A DNA stretch of 64,000 nt from Bordetella ansorpii (GTDB taxonomy: Bacteria; Pseudomonadota; Gammaproteobacteria; Burkholderiales; Burkholderiaceae_B), in the NCBI RefSeq assembly GCF_900078315.1, contig NZ_FKBS01000025.1:1-64000 (forward strand), given 5' to 3'. Shown here piece after piece: positions 30,172 through 40,833 of the stretch. The notes under the pieces are model-generated. The model searched no databases. It was not told the DNA's origin and saw only the letters and a program-made list of their open reading frames with translations. Both the position numbers and the translations under genes were made by a program. Each line of letters begins with the position of its first letter. Position 1 is the stretch's first letter.

Positions 30172-30744
30172 ATGGACATGCAAGGTATCTGGCCGGAAAT
30201 CTGGACGACGCTGCGCACCGAATTCTCGGACGTGCCCGATGCCAGTGAAGCGACCCGCATGGTCTTGCGCCTGCTGATGGCCGCGCTGCTGGGCGGCCTG
30301 TTGGGCTATGAACGCGAACGCAGCGGCAAGTCCGCCGGACTACGTACCCACATCCTGGTGGCCCTGGGCGCCTGCCTGTTCGTGCTGGCCCCCTTGCAGG
30401 CCGGCATGAAAATCAACGACCTGAGCCGTGTCATGCAGGGCGTGATCGCCGGCATCGGCTTCCTGGGCGCGGGCGCCATCATCAAATTCAGCGACGAGCG
30501 CCGCATCCGTGGCCTGACCACCTCGGCCGGCATCTGGCTGACCGCGGCCATTGGCATCACCGCCGGCATGGGCCGCGAAACCACCGCGGTGTTCGCAACC
30601 TTGCTGGCATTGTTCGTGCTGCACGTGCTGCACCGTGTGGAAAAGCGCATGGACCAGCGCCTTCATCAACACGCCTTGATCCAGACCGACAGCAACCGCA
30701 CCGACCTGCCGATGCGGCGCAGCACGGCGGACGACGACGTATAA
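30172..30744 (+). CDS. MgtC/SapB family membrane protein
   Basis: 190-residue inner-membrane protein with the MgtC core: RLLMAALLGGLLGYERERSGKSAGLRTHILVALGACLF and a Gly-rich helix GVIAGIGFLGAGAIIKF, about four to five membrane segments, and a charged C-terminal tail. It lacks the large cytoplasmic C-terminal domain of Salmonella MgtC and is the shorter SapB-like form. Such proteins influence Mg2+ adaptation and ATP synthase activity, but many are uncharacterised. A structured repeat follows on its 3' side. Confidence 0.88.
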   Translation: MDMQGIWPEIWTTLRTEFSDVPDASEATRMVLRLLMAALLGGLLGYERERSGKSAGLRTHILVALGACLFVLAPLQAGMKINDLSRVMQGVIAGIGFLGAGAIIKFSDERRIRGLTTSAGIWLTAAIGITAGMGRETTAVFATLLALFVLHVLHRVEKRMDQRLHQHALIQTDSNRTDLPMRRSTADDDV

Positions 30745-30779
30745 GCATGGCCGTGGCGCGCCACGCCGGCATTGCATGA

Positions 30780-30919
30780 GTCCTCGCGCCGGGTGGCGAG
30801 TGCCCGTGACGGCCAATTGGAGGGAGGGAAGCCCCGCGTAGCGGGGCCGAGGGCGCCTGATGGCGCGCCCGAGCCGACCGACTTGGCCGGCGCGGGCACT
30901 CGCCACCCGGTGCGAGGAC
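30780..30919 (+). repeat. long hairpin repeat element, copy 1 (possible structured RNA)
   Basis: Outer arms at 30780-30806 and 30893-30919 pair over 27 nt with one exception, which is G-U on the plus strand. Inside are an inner stem GGCCAA/TTGGCC, hairpin A (GCCCCGC-GTA-GCGGGGC, 30831-30847) and hairpin B (GGGCGCC-TGAT-GGCGCGCCC, 30851-30870). The core matches copy 2 at 37403-37536 almost base for base, but the outer arms do not. It lies between mgtC-like and fusA genes, whose 3' ends face it. No protein coding is apparent. Confidence 0.8.
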
Positions 30920-30961
30920 GCCTACGAAGCGACACCCTCACACATCGAGCCAGCAAACAAA

Positions 30962-33070
<2,109 letters not shown>

Positions 33071-33172
33071 GGTGCGGCCTCTTTGGCTACGATGATTGAC
33101 TCATCGATATTACGCCTGCGCGCGCGCCTTGGGACCAGATGCAGATAGCACGATAGGGGGATTGACGGCGCG

Positions 33173-33217
33173 CCCGCATCCGGCTTCGCGCCACACCGGC
33201 GCGAAGCCGGATGCGGG
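33173..33217. repeat. perfect 20-bp inverted repeat between fusA and usp
   Basis: Two 20-nt arms (CCCGCATCCGGCTTCGCGCC and its exact complement) surround a 5-nt loop ACACC. It could form a very stable hairpin on either strand. It lies 27 bp downstream of the usp stop, so it may end that transcript, but no T run follows on the minus strand. Confidence 0.75.
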
Positions 33218-33243
33218 CCGCGCAACGCGGCCCGGCGGGAGAA

Positions 33244-33705
33244 TTACTTCTCTTCCTTGACGCGGTACACCAGCACACCGGTGGTGGCCAGCGACAGCAC
33301 CTTGGCGGTGACGCTGCCCAGCAGCAGCCGCGACAGGCCGCTACGGCCGTGGCTGCCGATGAAGATCAGGTCGCAGCCGTTGTCGGCGGCCGCCTGCACG
33401 ATGCCGTCGGCCACGTTGAAGTTGGACACGGCGCACTTGGTGGCCGTGATGCCGGCCGTGTGGGCGCGGTCCAACACCTGCTTCAGGAACTTGTCGGACT
33501 GCTCGGCGGCCGCCTTCTCGTAGTCTTCGTCGGTGATGGCATATGCGGCCGCCATGCCGTCGAAGCCGATGGTGGCCGCAAAAGGCTGGCTGACGTGCAG
33601 CGCCACGATTTCGGCCCCGATGGAACGCGCGAAATGAACACCGGCATTGGCCGCCTGCGACGACAGCGCGGAGCCGTCGGTGGGGATCAGGATTTTCTTG
33701 AACAT
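33244..33705 (-). CDS. universal stress protein, UspA family
   Basis: 153-residue single-domain UspA protein. It begins MFKKILIPTDGSALSSQAAN and contains the ATP-binding signature GSHGRSGLSRLLLGSVT near the C-terminus, so it is of the ATP-binding class. A GAGCGAA ribosome site precedes the chosen ATG; an upstream in-frame start is less likely. Such proteins accumulate under starvation or stress; the partner is unknown. Located between fusA and a DUF442 protein gene on the same strand. Confidence 0.92.
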   Translation of the reverse strand: MFKKILIPTDGSALSSQAANAGVHFARSIGAEIVALHVSQPFAATIGFDGMAAAYAITDEDYEKAAAEQSDKFLKQVLDRAHTAGITATKCAVSNFNVADGIVQAAADNGCDLIFIGSHGRSGLSRLLLGSVTAKVLSLATTGVLVYRVKEEK

Positions 33706-33793
33706 GTTTCGCTCCTGTCTGGGTAGAGGCAGACCCATGCTACCGGAAAAGCCTTTTCCCGGACATCACAGCTGTGACAAAGCTTGATCGGGA

Positions 33794-34141
33794 TCAACCC
33801 TTGATCTGCTGGGCGTTGGCGTACAGGTTGGTGCAACGCGTGCCGCTGCGGCAATAGGCCAGCACGGGGCCGGGCAGTTCGCGCAGCAGCTCGGCGAAAC
33901 GCACGACGTCGTCCATGGTCATGGCGCCGCTGACGACCGGCTGATATTCGATGCGCAGGCCCAGCGCCTGGGCGGCCTTGGAGACCTCGGCGGCGGTCGG
34001 CTGGTCGGCGCCGCCCTCGTAATCGGGGCGGTTGATGATGACGCTCTTGTAGCCGGCGGCGGCCACGTCGGCCATGTCCTCGGGCGTGAGCTGCGGGGCC
34101 ACGGCGAAATCGGGGCTGAGAGGGCGGATCGGAGCGGCCAT
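33794..34141 (-). CDS. TIGR01244/DUF442 family sulfur transferase-like phosphatase
   Basis: 115-residue protein of the beta-lactamase-hydrolase-like (Blh N-terminal, DUF442) family. It has a dual-specificity-phosphatase-like fold with the P-loop CRSGTRC near residue 97 and the conserved start LSPDFAVAPQLTPEDMADVAAAGYKSVI. In relatives it is linked to sulfide oxidation or is fused to a persulfide dioxygenase; here it stands alone. Function is predicted only from the family. Confidence 0.85.
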   Translation of the reverse strand: MAAPIRPLSPDFAVAPQLTPEDMADVAAAGYKSVIINRPDYEGGADQPTAAEVSKAAQALGLRIEYQPVVSGAMTMDDVVRFAELLRELPGPVLAYCRSGTRCTNLYANAQQIKG

Positions 34142-34189
34142 GAGAGTTCCTGAAATGACGGGTTCGAAAAGATGCTTGCAGTATAGGCG

Positions 34190-35638
34190 TCAGGCGGCGC
34201 GCGGCGGCAGCAGCGCGGCCAGTTCGCGCCACATCGGCGCGCTGTCCACCATGGTGACGGAGAAGCGCAGCATGGTGGAAGGCGCCTGGGCGGGCGAGAA
34301 CAGCGAGCCCGGCGCCAGCAGCATGCCGCGGTCGGCGGCTTCGCGCGCCACGGCCTCGGAGTCACGGCCGCAGTCGGCCCACAGGAACATGCCGGACGGC
34401 GGCTCGTGCGGCACCGTCAGGCCCAGCTTCAGCAGGCCCTTCATGCAGCGCGCGCGGGCGTCGTCGACGCGGGCGCGCACGCGTTCGATGTGGCGCCGGT
34501 ACTGGCCATCGGCCAGCACGCGGTGCACCACGCGTTCGCCCAGTTCGCAGGACGTCAGGCCGGCGAGCATCTTCAGGTCGGCCAGCTTCTGCACCAGTTG
34601 CTCGTTGGCCGCCACGTAGCCCACGCGCAGGCTGGCGGCCAGCATCTTCGAAAAGCCCCCCACCAGGATGACGCGCCGGAAACGGTCGAGTTCGGCCAGC
34701 CGGGTGGCGCCGCCGGGGTGCAGCTCGCCGTAGGTATCGTCCTCGACCACCATGAAATCGTGGCGTTCGGCCACGCGCAGGATGTCGTAGGCCGCGCCTG
34801 CCGGCATCGTGTGCCCCGTGGGGTTGTGCACCGAACTGTTGACGATGAAGAGCTTGGGCTTGTGCTCGGCCGCATACTGTTCGAGCAACGCAATGTCGGG
34901 ACCGCCGGGACCGCGCGGCACGCCGATCACGCGCGCGCCGAAAGCGGCCAGCCGGCCGAAGATCACGAACCAGGCGGGATCCTCGACCAGCACGGTGTCG
35001 CCGGGCTGCACCAGATGGCGCGCCACCAGGTCCAGGCCGTGCGTGACGCCGTTGGTGGTCAGCAGGTTGCGGTCGGGATGGGCCGGCAGGCCCTGCTCCT
35101 GCAGCATGAACGCGATCTGCTGGCGCAACTGCCCGTAGCCCTGGGGATGCCCGTAGGACACCAGGTGGCTGCGTACGGAACGGCCCACGGCGCGCACCGC
35201 GCCGGCCACCATCTCGGGATCGAGCCAGTCGGGGGGCAGCAACCCCGCTCCGCCCGGCATGCCGGAGGTGGCGCTGTCGCGGAACATGCTGCGCAGCAGC
35301 CAGGCGATGTCGATGCGCGTGGGCGTCTCGAGGGCGCCCGGCGGCTTGGCGGTCGGCGCCAGCGGCGCGCTGCGCGCGCGCACGAAGAAGCCCGCGCCGC
35401 GCCGCGACTGCACCAGCCCGCGCGCCACCAGCCGGTCATAGGCCTCGACCACCGTGAAGCGGCTGACGCCGGACTGCTCGGCCATCTTGCGGATGGACGG
35501 CAGGCGGGTGCCGGGCCGCAGGCCCTGGTCGTCGATGCGGCGGGCCAGATCGTCCGCCAATTGGGCCACCAGCGTGGCATCGGCCTCGCGCACGGGATGC
35601 CAACCCGCCTGGGCGGGCAGTGAACTTGTAACTGTCAT
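34190..35638 (-). CDS. MocR-type GntR regulator with aminotransferase domain
   Basis: 482 residues: N-terminal GntR winged helix (about 15-80, ALVAQLADDLARRIDDQGLRPGTRLPSIRKM... and SRFTVVEAYDRLVARG) fused to a fold-type I PLP aminotransferase-like domain (about 115-480). The PLP lysine is in ILVGGFSKMLAASLRVGY. Such proteins are transcription factors that sense PLP or an amino-compound ligand. It is divergent from an EamA-LysE exporter pair, with a tandem GTACC operator between them, so it probably controls amino-acid or amine export. Confidence 0.92.
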   Translation of the reverse strand: MTVTSSLPAQAGWHPVREADATLVAQLADDLARRIDDQGLRPGTRLPSIRKMAEQSGVSRFTVVEAYDRLVARGLVQSRRGAGFFVRARSAPLAPTAKPPGALETPTRIDIAWLLRSMFRDSATSGMPGGAGLLPPDWLDPEMVAGAVRAVGRSVRSHLVSYGHPQGYGQLRQQIAFMLQEQGLPAHPDRNLLTTNGVTHGLDLVARHLVQPGDTVLVEDPAWFVIFGRLAAFGARVIGVPRGPGGPDIALLEQYAAEHKPKLFIVNSSVHNPTGHTMPAGAAYDILRVAERHDFMVVEDDTYGELHPGGATRLAELDRFRRVILVGGFSKMLAASLRVGYVAANEQLVQKLADLKMLAGLTSCELGERVVHRVLADGQYRRHIERVRARVDDARARCMKGLLKLGLTVPHEPPSGMFLWADCGRDSEAVAREAADRGMLLAPGSLFSPAQAPSTMLRFSVTMVDSAPMWRELAALLPPRAA

Positions 35639-35679
35639 GGAAGTTCCACCGGGCCAGTCCGCAAAATGAACTGGAAAAG

Positions 35680-35702
35680 TGTACCGGTACTGTACCGTTA
35701 AC
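35680..35702. promoter_or_regulatory. tandem GTACC operator candidate for the MocR regulator
   Basis: Two direct copies of TGTACCG-type sequence occur back to back (GTACCGGTAC at 35681-35690, then TGTACCGTTA at 35691-35700). MocR-family dimers typically bind closely spaced direct repeats containing GTAC in divergent promoters, and this site sits mid-way between the two starts. Confidence 0.6.
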
Positions 35703-35761
35703 TGTGCGTAGAGTGACAGCAATCGCCCCTTGGGGCAAGTGTGGCTTTTCTGGAACCCCGC

Positions 35762-36673
35762 ATGGCACGCTCTTCCGCTGTCCCCCTTTCACCTCCCTCC
35801 GCGCCGCCCGTCTGGGAAGGCTATGGCTACGGCCTGCTGGGCGTGGTCGTCTTCAGCCTGACGCTGCCCATGACGCGCGTGGCCGTGGCCGAACTGTCCC
35901 CGCTGCTGATCGGCCTGGGCCGCGCACTGGTGGCTGCGATTCCCGCCATTGCGCTGCTGATCCTGACGCGCAGCCGTGTGCCCGACCGGCGCGAATGGTC
36001 CGGCGTGATCCTGGCCGCCATCGGCATCGTGGCGGGCTGGCCCATGGCGTCGACGCTGGCCATGCAGACCGTGCCCTCGTCGCATGGCGCGGTGGTCAAT
36101 GGCCTGCTGCCACTGTCGACGGCGGCCTTCGCGGTGTGGCGCAGCGGCGAACGGCCCTCGCCGCGCTTCTGGCTGTGGGCGCTGGCCGGCGCCGCCCTGG
36201 TGACGGCCTACGCGCTGCGCCAGGGCCACGGCGAACTGCAGGCGGGGGACCTGTGGCTGCTGCTGGCCGTGCTGCTGGGCGGCATGGGCTATGCCGAAGG
36301 CGCACGGGCCTCGCGCACGCTGGGCGGCTGGCGCACCATCTGCTGGGCCCTGGCGATCAGCGCGCCGGTGCTGGCGCTGCCCGTGGGCTGGATGGCCCTG
36401 GACGCCGCCATGCCCTCGCAGGAAGCCCTGTTCGCCTGCGCCTACCTGGCGTTCGGCTCGATGTTCCTGGGTTTCTTCGCCTGGTATCGCGGCCTGGCGG
36501 TGGGCGGCATCGCCCGCGTGGGACAGATCCAGCTGCTGCAGCCCTTCCTGACCGTACTGGCGGCGGCCATGGTGTTTGGCGAAAGCGTGGAACCCGGTAC
36601 ATTCGTCTTTGCAGTGGCCGTGATCGCGATCATCGCGGGCGGCCGCCGCGCCCTGGTGGGAGGTTCGCGATGA
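35762..36673 (+). CDS. EamA/DMT family transporter
   Basis: 303-residue permease from the ATG at 35762 (a GTG seven codons upstream is possible), with ten membrane segments in two EamA halves: first YGYGLLGVVVFSLTLPMTRVAVAEL, second from about residue 155 (WLLLAVLLGGMGYAEGARA). Its stop overlaps the next gene start as ATGA. Divergent from the MocR regulator, its likely controller. Probably an exporter of an amino acid or related metabolite; substrate not known. Confidence 0.88.
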   Translation: MARSSAVPLSPPSAPPVWEGYGYGLLGVVVFSLTLPMTRVAVAELSPLLIGLGRALVAAIPAIALLILTRSRVPDRREWSGVILAAIGIVAGWPMASTLAMQTVPSSHGAVVNGLLPLSTAAFAVWRSGERPSPRFWLWALAGAALVTAYALRQGHGELQAGDLWLLLAVLLGGMGYAEGARASRTLGGWRTICWALAISAPVLALPVGWMALDAAMPSQEALFACAYLAFGSMFLGFFAWYRGLAVGGIARVGQIQLLQPFLTVLAAAMVFGESVEPGTFVFAVAVIAIIAGGRRALVGGSR

Positions 36674-37329
36674 ACGGCGTCGATACCCTGAGCCAATTGC
36701 CCCTGGCCTCGCTGTCCCTGCTGGGCCCCCTGGCCCTGTTCGCGCTGGTCTCGTCCATCACGCCGGGCCCCAATAACGTGATGCTGGCCTCGTCCGGCCT
36801 GACCTTCGGCTTTCGCCGCAGCGTGCCGCACATGATGGGCGTGAACATCGGCTTCTCGCTGATGGTGCTGCTGGTGGGCCTGGGCCTGGGCGCCGTCTTC
36901 CAGCAGGCGCCGGTGCTGTACGACATCCTGAAATACGCCGGCACCGCCTACCTGCTGTACCTGGCCTGGAAGATCGCCAACTCCGGCCCGCTGGAAACCG
37001 GCGAGACGCGCGGCAAACCCTTCACCTTCATGCAGGCGGCCCTGTTCCAGTGGGTCAATCCCAAGGCCTGGGTGATGTCCGTGGGCATCATCGCCACCTA
37101 CACCCCACAGGTCGGCTTCTTCGGCAACCTGATCATCGCCTCGCTCGTCTGCTGCGCCGTCAACCTGCCCGCCATCAGCGTCTGGGTGCTGTTCGGCAGC
37201 GGCCTGCGCCGCTGGCTGCACCGGCCCAACGCGATCAAGGCGTTCAACGTGGGAATGGCGGTGCTGCTGGTGGCCTCGCTGTATCCGGTGGCATTGGAGC
37301 TGGCGCAGATGGCGGTGGGAAAACAGTAA
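36670..37329 (+). CDS. LysE/RhtB family amino-acid exporter
   Basis: 219-residue inner-membrane protein with about six membrane segments and the LysE/RhtB signature SSITPGPNNVMLASSGLTFGFRRS near the start. Members export lysine, homoserine, threonine, leucine or similar compounds. It is translationally coupled to the EamA gene by ATGA, so two exporters of different families are made together under the divergent MocR regulator. A hairpin repeat element follows in its 3' region. Confidence 0.9.
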   Translation: MNGVDTLSQLPLASLSLLGPLALFALVSSITPGPNNVMLASSGLTFGFRRSVPHMMGVNIGFSLMVLLVGLGLGAVFQQAPVLYDILKYAGTAYLLYLAWKIANSGPLETGETRGKPFTFMQAALFQWVNPKAWVMSVGIIATYTPQVGFFGNLIIASLVCCAVNLPAISVWVLFGSGLRRWLHRPNAIKAFNVGMAVLLVASLYPVALELAQMAVGKQ

Positions 37330-37402
37330 GTCGCATACGCGGCATGCCAAGCGCTCGCACCACTCGACGCGTCCCCGCCGATCTCTGCTTTACGCTGAAT
37401 CA

Positions 37403-37536
37403 GCCTGTGCGCGGGGTGCCCGGTCGCGCCGGCCAATTGGAGGAGGGGCAGTCCCGCGCAGCGGGACCGAGGGCGCCTGATGGCGCGCCCGAGCCCGACG
37501 ACTTGGCCGGCGCGACCGGGCACCCCGCGCGCAGGC
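37403..37536 (+). repeat. long hairpin repeat element, copy 2 (possible structured RNA)
   Basis: Arms at 37403-37436 and 37503-37536 pair over 34 nt with one exception, which is U-G on the plus strand. Hairpin A reads GTCCCGC-GCA-GCGGGAC (37451-37467): compared with copy 1 the second pair changed from C-G to T-A with pairing kept. Hairpin B is identical to copy 1. The remainder of the 304-bp gap 37330-37633 (LysE gene to lrgB, 3' ends facing) shows nothing else. Confidence 0.8.
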
Positions 37537-37633
37537 GGCCTCAAGAACTCAAAACAGAGACCGCGGCTCGCAACGAACCCCGGCCACGAACCATACCTAC
37601 CGGCATCAGCAAGACAGCGCAGACGCTGACCAC

Positions 37634-38326
37634 CTAAGCCATCAGCCAATAGACCACCGCCGGCGTCACGAAGACATTGAACAACCCGGCCAGCACCATC
37701 ACCAACCCGGCCACCGCGCCCTCTTCCGCCGCGAATTCCCGCGCCTTCGCCGTGCCGGCGCCATGCGCCCCCATCCCGAACAGCGCGCCGCGCGCCAGCG
37801 GCGACCGCAACGGCAGCCACGTCCGCAACCATCCTCCCATCACCGTGCCCAGCACGCCCGTGACGATCACGAACACCGCCGTCAGGTCGGGCTTGCCGCC
37901 CACATGGGAAGACACCGACATCGCGAACGGCGTGGCGATCGAACGCGGCAGCAGGCTCAACCGCATGTCGGCGGGCAGATCGAGCAAGGTGCCCAGCAGC
38001 CAGGCGCTGACGCCCGCGATCAGGCTGCCCACCATCACCCCCGCCACCAGCAGCGGCCAATAGCGGCGGATCAGCGCCCGCTGCTCGTACAGCGGCAGCG
38101 CGAAGGCCACCAGCACCGGTCCCAGCATCGACATCAGCCAGTGCGAGCCCGACATGTATCCCGTGTAGCCCGCCTGCAACAGAATGGCCAGCGCCAGCAG
38201 GATCGCGGGAGCCATCACCAGGGTGGACGTCCACCATGCCGGCATGCGGCGGTACGACCAGCGCGCCGCCAGATAGGCCGCCACCGTGGCCAGCGGCCAG
38301 AAGACCAGGTCGAATTCAGGCCGCAC
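37634..38326 (-). CDS. lrgB: LrgB family protein
   Basis: 230-residue membrane protein of the LrgB/CidB family, with about seven hydrophobic segments and the family motif SLLPRSIATPFAMSVSSHVGGKPDLTAVFVIVTG and GMGAHGAGTAKAREF. It starts at a GTG inside the end of lrgA (11-bp overlap), so the two are coupled. In other bacteria LrgAB affect murein hydrolase export, pyruvate or glycolate uptake. A divergent LysR gene next to lrgA fits the CidR-type control known elsewhere. Confidence 0.9.
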   Translation of the reverse strand: MRPEFDLVFWPLATVAAYLAARWSYRRMPAWWTSTLVMAPAILLALAILLQAGYTGYMSGSHWLMSMLGPVLVAFALPLYEQRALIRRYWPLLVAGVMVGSLIAGVSAWLLGTLLDLPADMRLSLLPRSIATPFAMSVSSHVGGKPDLTAVFVIVTGVLGTVMGGWLRTWLPLRSPLARGALFGMGAHGAGTAKAREFAAEEGAVAGLVMVLAGLFNVFVTPAVVYWLMA

Positions 38327-38723
38327 GGCGATGCATCCAGCGATAGCAGAGGTCGATCGTGAGGGCCGTGCCCGCCATCACCAGCAGCGTGCCCAGCGCG
38401 ATGACCGCCAGCAGCTTCAGGCCCAGCACGCCGAGGAACTCGCGGTGGTCCAGCACCGACATCACCGCGGGCACGAAGAACAGCAGCATCTCGGCCAGCA
38501 GCCAGCTGGCGCCCAGGCGCACCGCGCGGATCGGCAGCCGGCCGCTGGCCAGCAGCGCCAGCACCATCAGCAGGCCCAGCACGCCGCCGGGTATCGGCAG
38601 GCCGGACCAACCTGCCAGTGCCTGCCCGGCCAGGGCGAACAACACGATGAGCGCGATCTGCAGCAGGCGGCTGCGGCGCAGGGCGAGACGGAACGACAGG
38701 AGAAACGAACGACGGGAAGCCAT
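38316..38723 (-). CDS. lrgA: LrgA/CidA family protein
   Basis: 135-residue holin-like membrane protein with four membrane segments and the CidA/LrgA marks LPIPGGVLGLLMVLALL and EMLLFFVPAVMSVLDH. It forms an operon with lrgB through an 11-bp overlap. The regulator gene is 115 bp away on the other strand. Confidence 0.9.
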   Translation of the reverse strand: MASRRSFLLSFRLALRRSRLLQIALIVLFALAGQALAGWSGLPIPGGVLGLLMVLALLASGRLPIRAVRLGASWLLAEMLLFFVPAVMSVLDHREFLGVLGLKLLAVIALGTLLVMAGTALTIDLCYRWMHRRAA

Positions 38724-38838
38724 GATGACACCAGGAAGCAGGTATCCTTTGTACGCCTGGGGAAGCCATAGATAAAATGAATTCTATGAATCCCGGCAAT
38801 TCTATTTTCGAATAACCAGGAAAAGGAGACCCGCCCCG

Positions 38839-39726
38839 ATGGAGCTACGCCCACTGCGCGCCCTGGTCGAAGTCGTACGGCAGGGCGGCTTCTCGCAGGC
38901 CGCGCGCGCCGTCTACGCCACCCAACCCACCGTCAGCAAGGCCATCCGCCAGCTGGAGGACGAATTGGGCATGGTGCTGCTGGACCGCCAGGCGCAGCCG
39001 CCCAAGCTGACGCAGGCCGGCGAAATCGTCTACCGCCGGGCGGTGTCCATGCTGGCCGAGCGCGACGACCTGCGGGCCGAACTGGACGATCTGCGCGGCC
39101 TGAAGCGCGGCACGCTGCGCCTGGGCCTGCCGCCCCTGGGCAGCGCCTCCCTGTTCGCACCGATGTTCGCGCGGTTTCGCAGCCGCTATCCGGCCATCGA
39201 GATCAGCCTGGTAGAACGCGGCAGCCGGCGGCTGGAAGAAATGGTGATGGCCGGCGAACTGGAGCTGGCCGCCTCGCTGACACCCGTGCCCGCCGATTGC
39301 GAATGGCAGCCGGTGGCGCGCGAGCCGTTGCTGGCGCTGCTTTCGCCCGATCACGAACACGCACGCGCCAAGCGCGTCAGCCTTCGCGACTTGCGAGACT
39401 CGCCGTTCATCCTGTTCGAGAGCGGATTCGCGCTGAACCAGATCCTGGACCAGGCCTGCCTGCGCGCGGGTTTTACGCCATCGACCGTGGCGCGCAGCGG
39501 ACAGATCGACTTCATCATCGCGCTGGTGGCCGCGGGCCTGGGCGTGGCGTTCCTGCCACGCATGGAGATCTCCGCGCGGCGCAGGGCCGGCGTGCGGTGC
39601 GTGCCCCTGGAGGACGCAGGCACCGACTGGGAGATCGGCCTGATCTGGCGGCGCGGCAGCCACCTGTCCCCCGCCGCGCAGGCCTGGCTGCAACTGACAC
39701 GGCAGGCCCGGCCGCAGGCGGGTTGA
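38839..39726 (+). CDS. LysR family transcriptional regulator next to lrgAB
   Basis: 295 residues with N-terminal helix-turn-helix (LVEVVRQGGFSQAARAVYATQPTVSKAIRQL) and effector domain (about 90-290). It is divergent from lrgAB, and the AT-rich gap (38750-38815) holds ATTCTAT direct repeats likely to serve as its sites. By position it is a CidR-like activator of lrgAB; the inducer is unknown. The start follows an AAAAGGAGA site. Confidence 0.9.
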   Translation: MELRPLRALVEVVRQGGFSQAARAVYATQPTVSKAIRQLEDELGMVLLDRQAQPPKLTQAGEIVYRRAVSMLAERDDLRAELDDLRGLKRGTLRLGLPPLGSASLFAPMFARFRSRYPAIEISLVERGSRRLEEMVMAGELELAASLTPVPADCEWQPVAREPLLALLSPDHEHARAKRVSLRDLRDSPFILFESGFALNQILDQACLRAGFTPSTVARSGQIDFIIALVAAGLGVAFLPRMEISARRRAGVRCVPLEDAGTDWEIGLIWRRGSHLSPAAQAWLQLTRQARPQAG

Positions 39727-39855
39727 CGCCGGGTCACGCGGACAGTCTGGCCCGAGAGCCTCTGCCTTCGGCAATGGGCATCTCGGCGCCTGCCCCGGGA
39801 TTGTCCTGACCCTGTTACAGGGAACCCTGGCCGGGCGGGACAGTCCGACATTCCC

Positions 39856-40770
39856 ATGCCCACCCTGCTTCGCCCGCCTCCGCGCCGTCTCGTTGCCGCC
39901 GCCGTCCTGGCCGCGGCGGGCGCCATCGGCTGTACGCAGCTGGACGCCTGGCAGCGCTCAGCGATCTTCTCCCCGCAAACCGAACAACGCCCCTGGTGGC
40001 GCGAACCACAGGCCGGCACCGAGGTCTACGACCTGACGCTGCCCAACGGCGACAAGGTACACACCTGGTACTGGCAGGCCGAGCGGGCCGACGCGCCCAC
40101 GGTGCTGTACCTGCACGGCGCGCGCTGGAACCTGAATGGCGGCGCGTTCCGCATCGACGCCTGGACGCGCCTGGGCTATTCCGTGCTGGCCATCGACTAT
40201 CGGGGGTTCGGCGCCTCCACGGCCCTGCTGCCATCGGAGGCCACGGCCGGCGAGGACGCCGCGGCTGCTCTGGTGGAACTGGCGCGTCGCCAGCCCGATC
40301 CGTCCCGCCGCATCGTGTACGGCCACAGCCTGGGCGGCGCCATCGCCATCGACCTGGCCACGCGGCGCGGCCGTCCCGCCTTCGCCGGCCTGGTGGTCGA
40401 ATCCAGTTTCACCAGCGTGGCGGCCATGCTGGGCACGATGCGCTGGGGCTGGCTGCCGGGCGCCAGCCTGCTGGTAACACAGCCTTTCGCGTCGGTCGAC
40501 AAGCTGGGCGAACTGACGCTGCCGGTGCTGTTCCTGCACGGCACCGCGGACGCCATCGTGCCGCACACCATGAGCGACGAACTGTATGTCGCCGCGCGCA
40601 GCGTGCCGCCCGGCCTGAAACGCCTGGTGAAGATAGAAGGCGCCGCGCATTCCAATGCGATACGCAGCGGAAGCATCTACGACGACGCCGTGCACGGCTT
40701 CATCCGCGATGCGGGCCGGGCCTATCGCCCGGCCGCGTTGCGAGCGGGCTCGGGCGCAACGGACTCCTGA
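39856..40770 (+). CDS. alpha/beta hydrolase, exported lipoprotein-like
   Basis: 304-residue alpha/beta-hydrolase of the BEM46/YfhR type (serine peptidase-like esterase). The N-terminus has a hydrophobic leader ending AIGC (possible lipobox, Cys26). Then LYLHGARWNLNGGAFR (oxyanion loop), YGHSLGG nucleophile elbow (about residues 155-161), LFLHGTADAIVPH (Asp) and GAAHSN (His) complete the triad. Probably membrane-attached in the periplasm. Substrate unknown. Confidence 0.85.
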   Translation: MPTLLRPPPRRLVAAAVLAAAGAIGCTQLDAWQRSAIFSPQTEQRPWWREPQAGTEVYDLTLPNGDKVHTWYWQAERADAPTVLYLHGARWNLNGGAFRIDAWTRLGYSVLAIDYRGFGASTALLPSEATAGEDAAAALVELARRQPDPSRRIVYGHSLGGAIAIDLATRRGRPAFAGLVVESSFTSVAAMLGTMRWGWLPGASLLVTQPFASVDKLGELTLPVLFLHGTADAIVPHTMSDELYVAARSVPPGLKRLVKIEGAAHSNAIRSGSIYDDAVHGFIRDAGRAYRPAALRAGSGATDS

Positions 40771-40833
40771 TCCGGGCTGGCTGAACGCGGTTTCCGTTGC
40801 GCGCCGCGGCCCTGGCCTGACGGCCCGGCAGAC

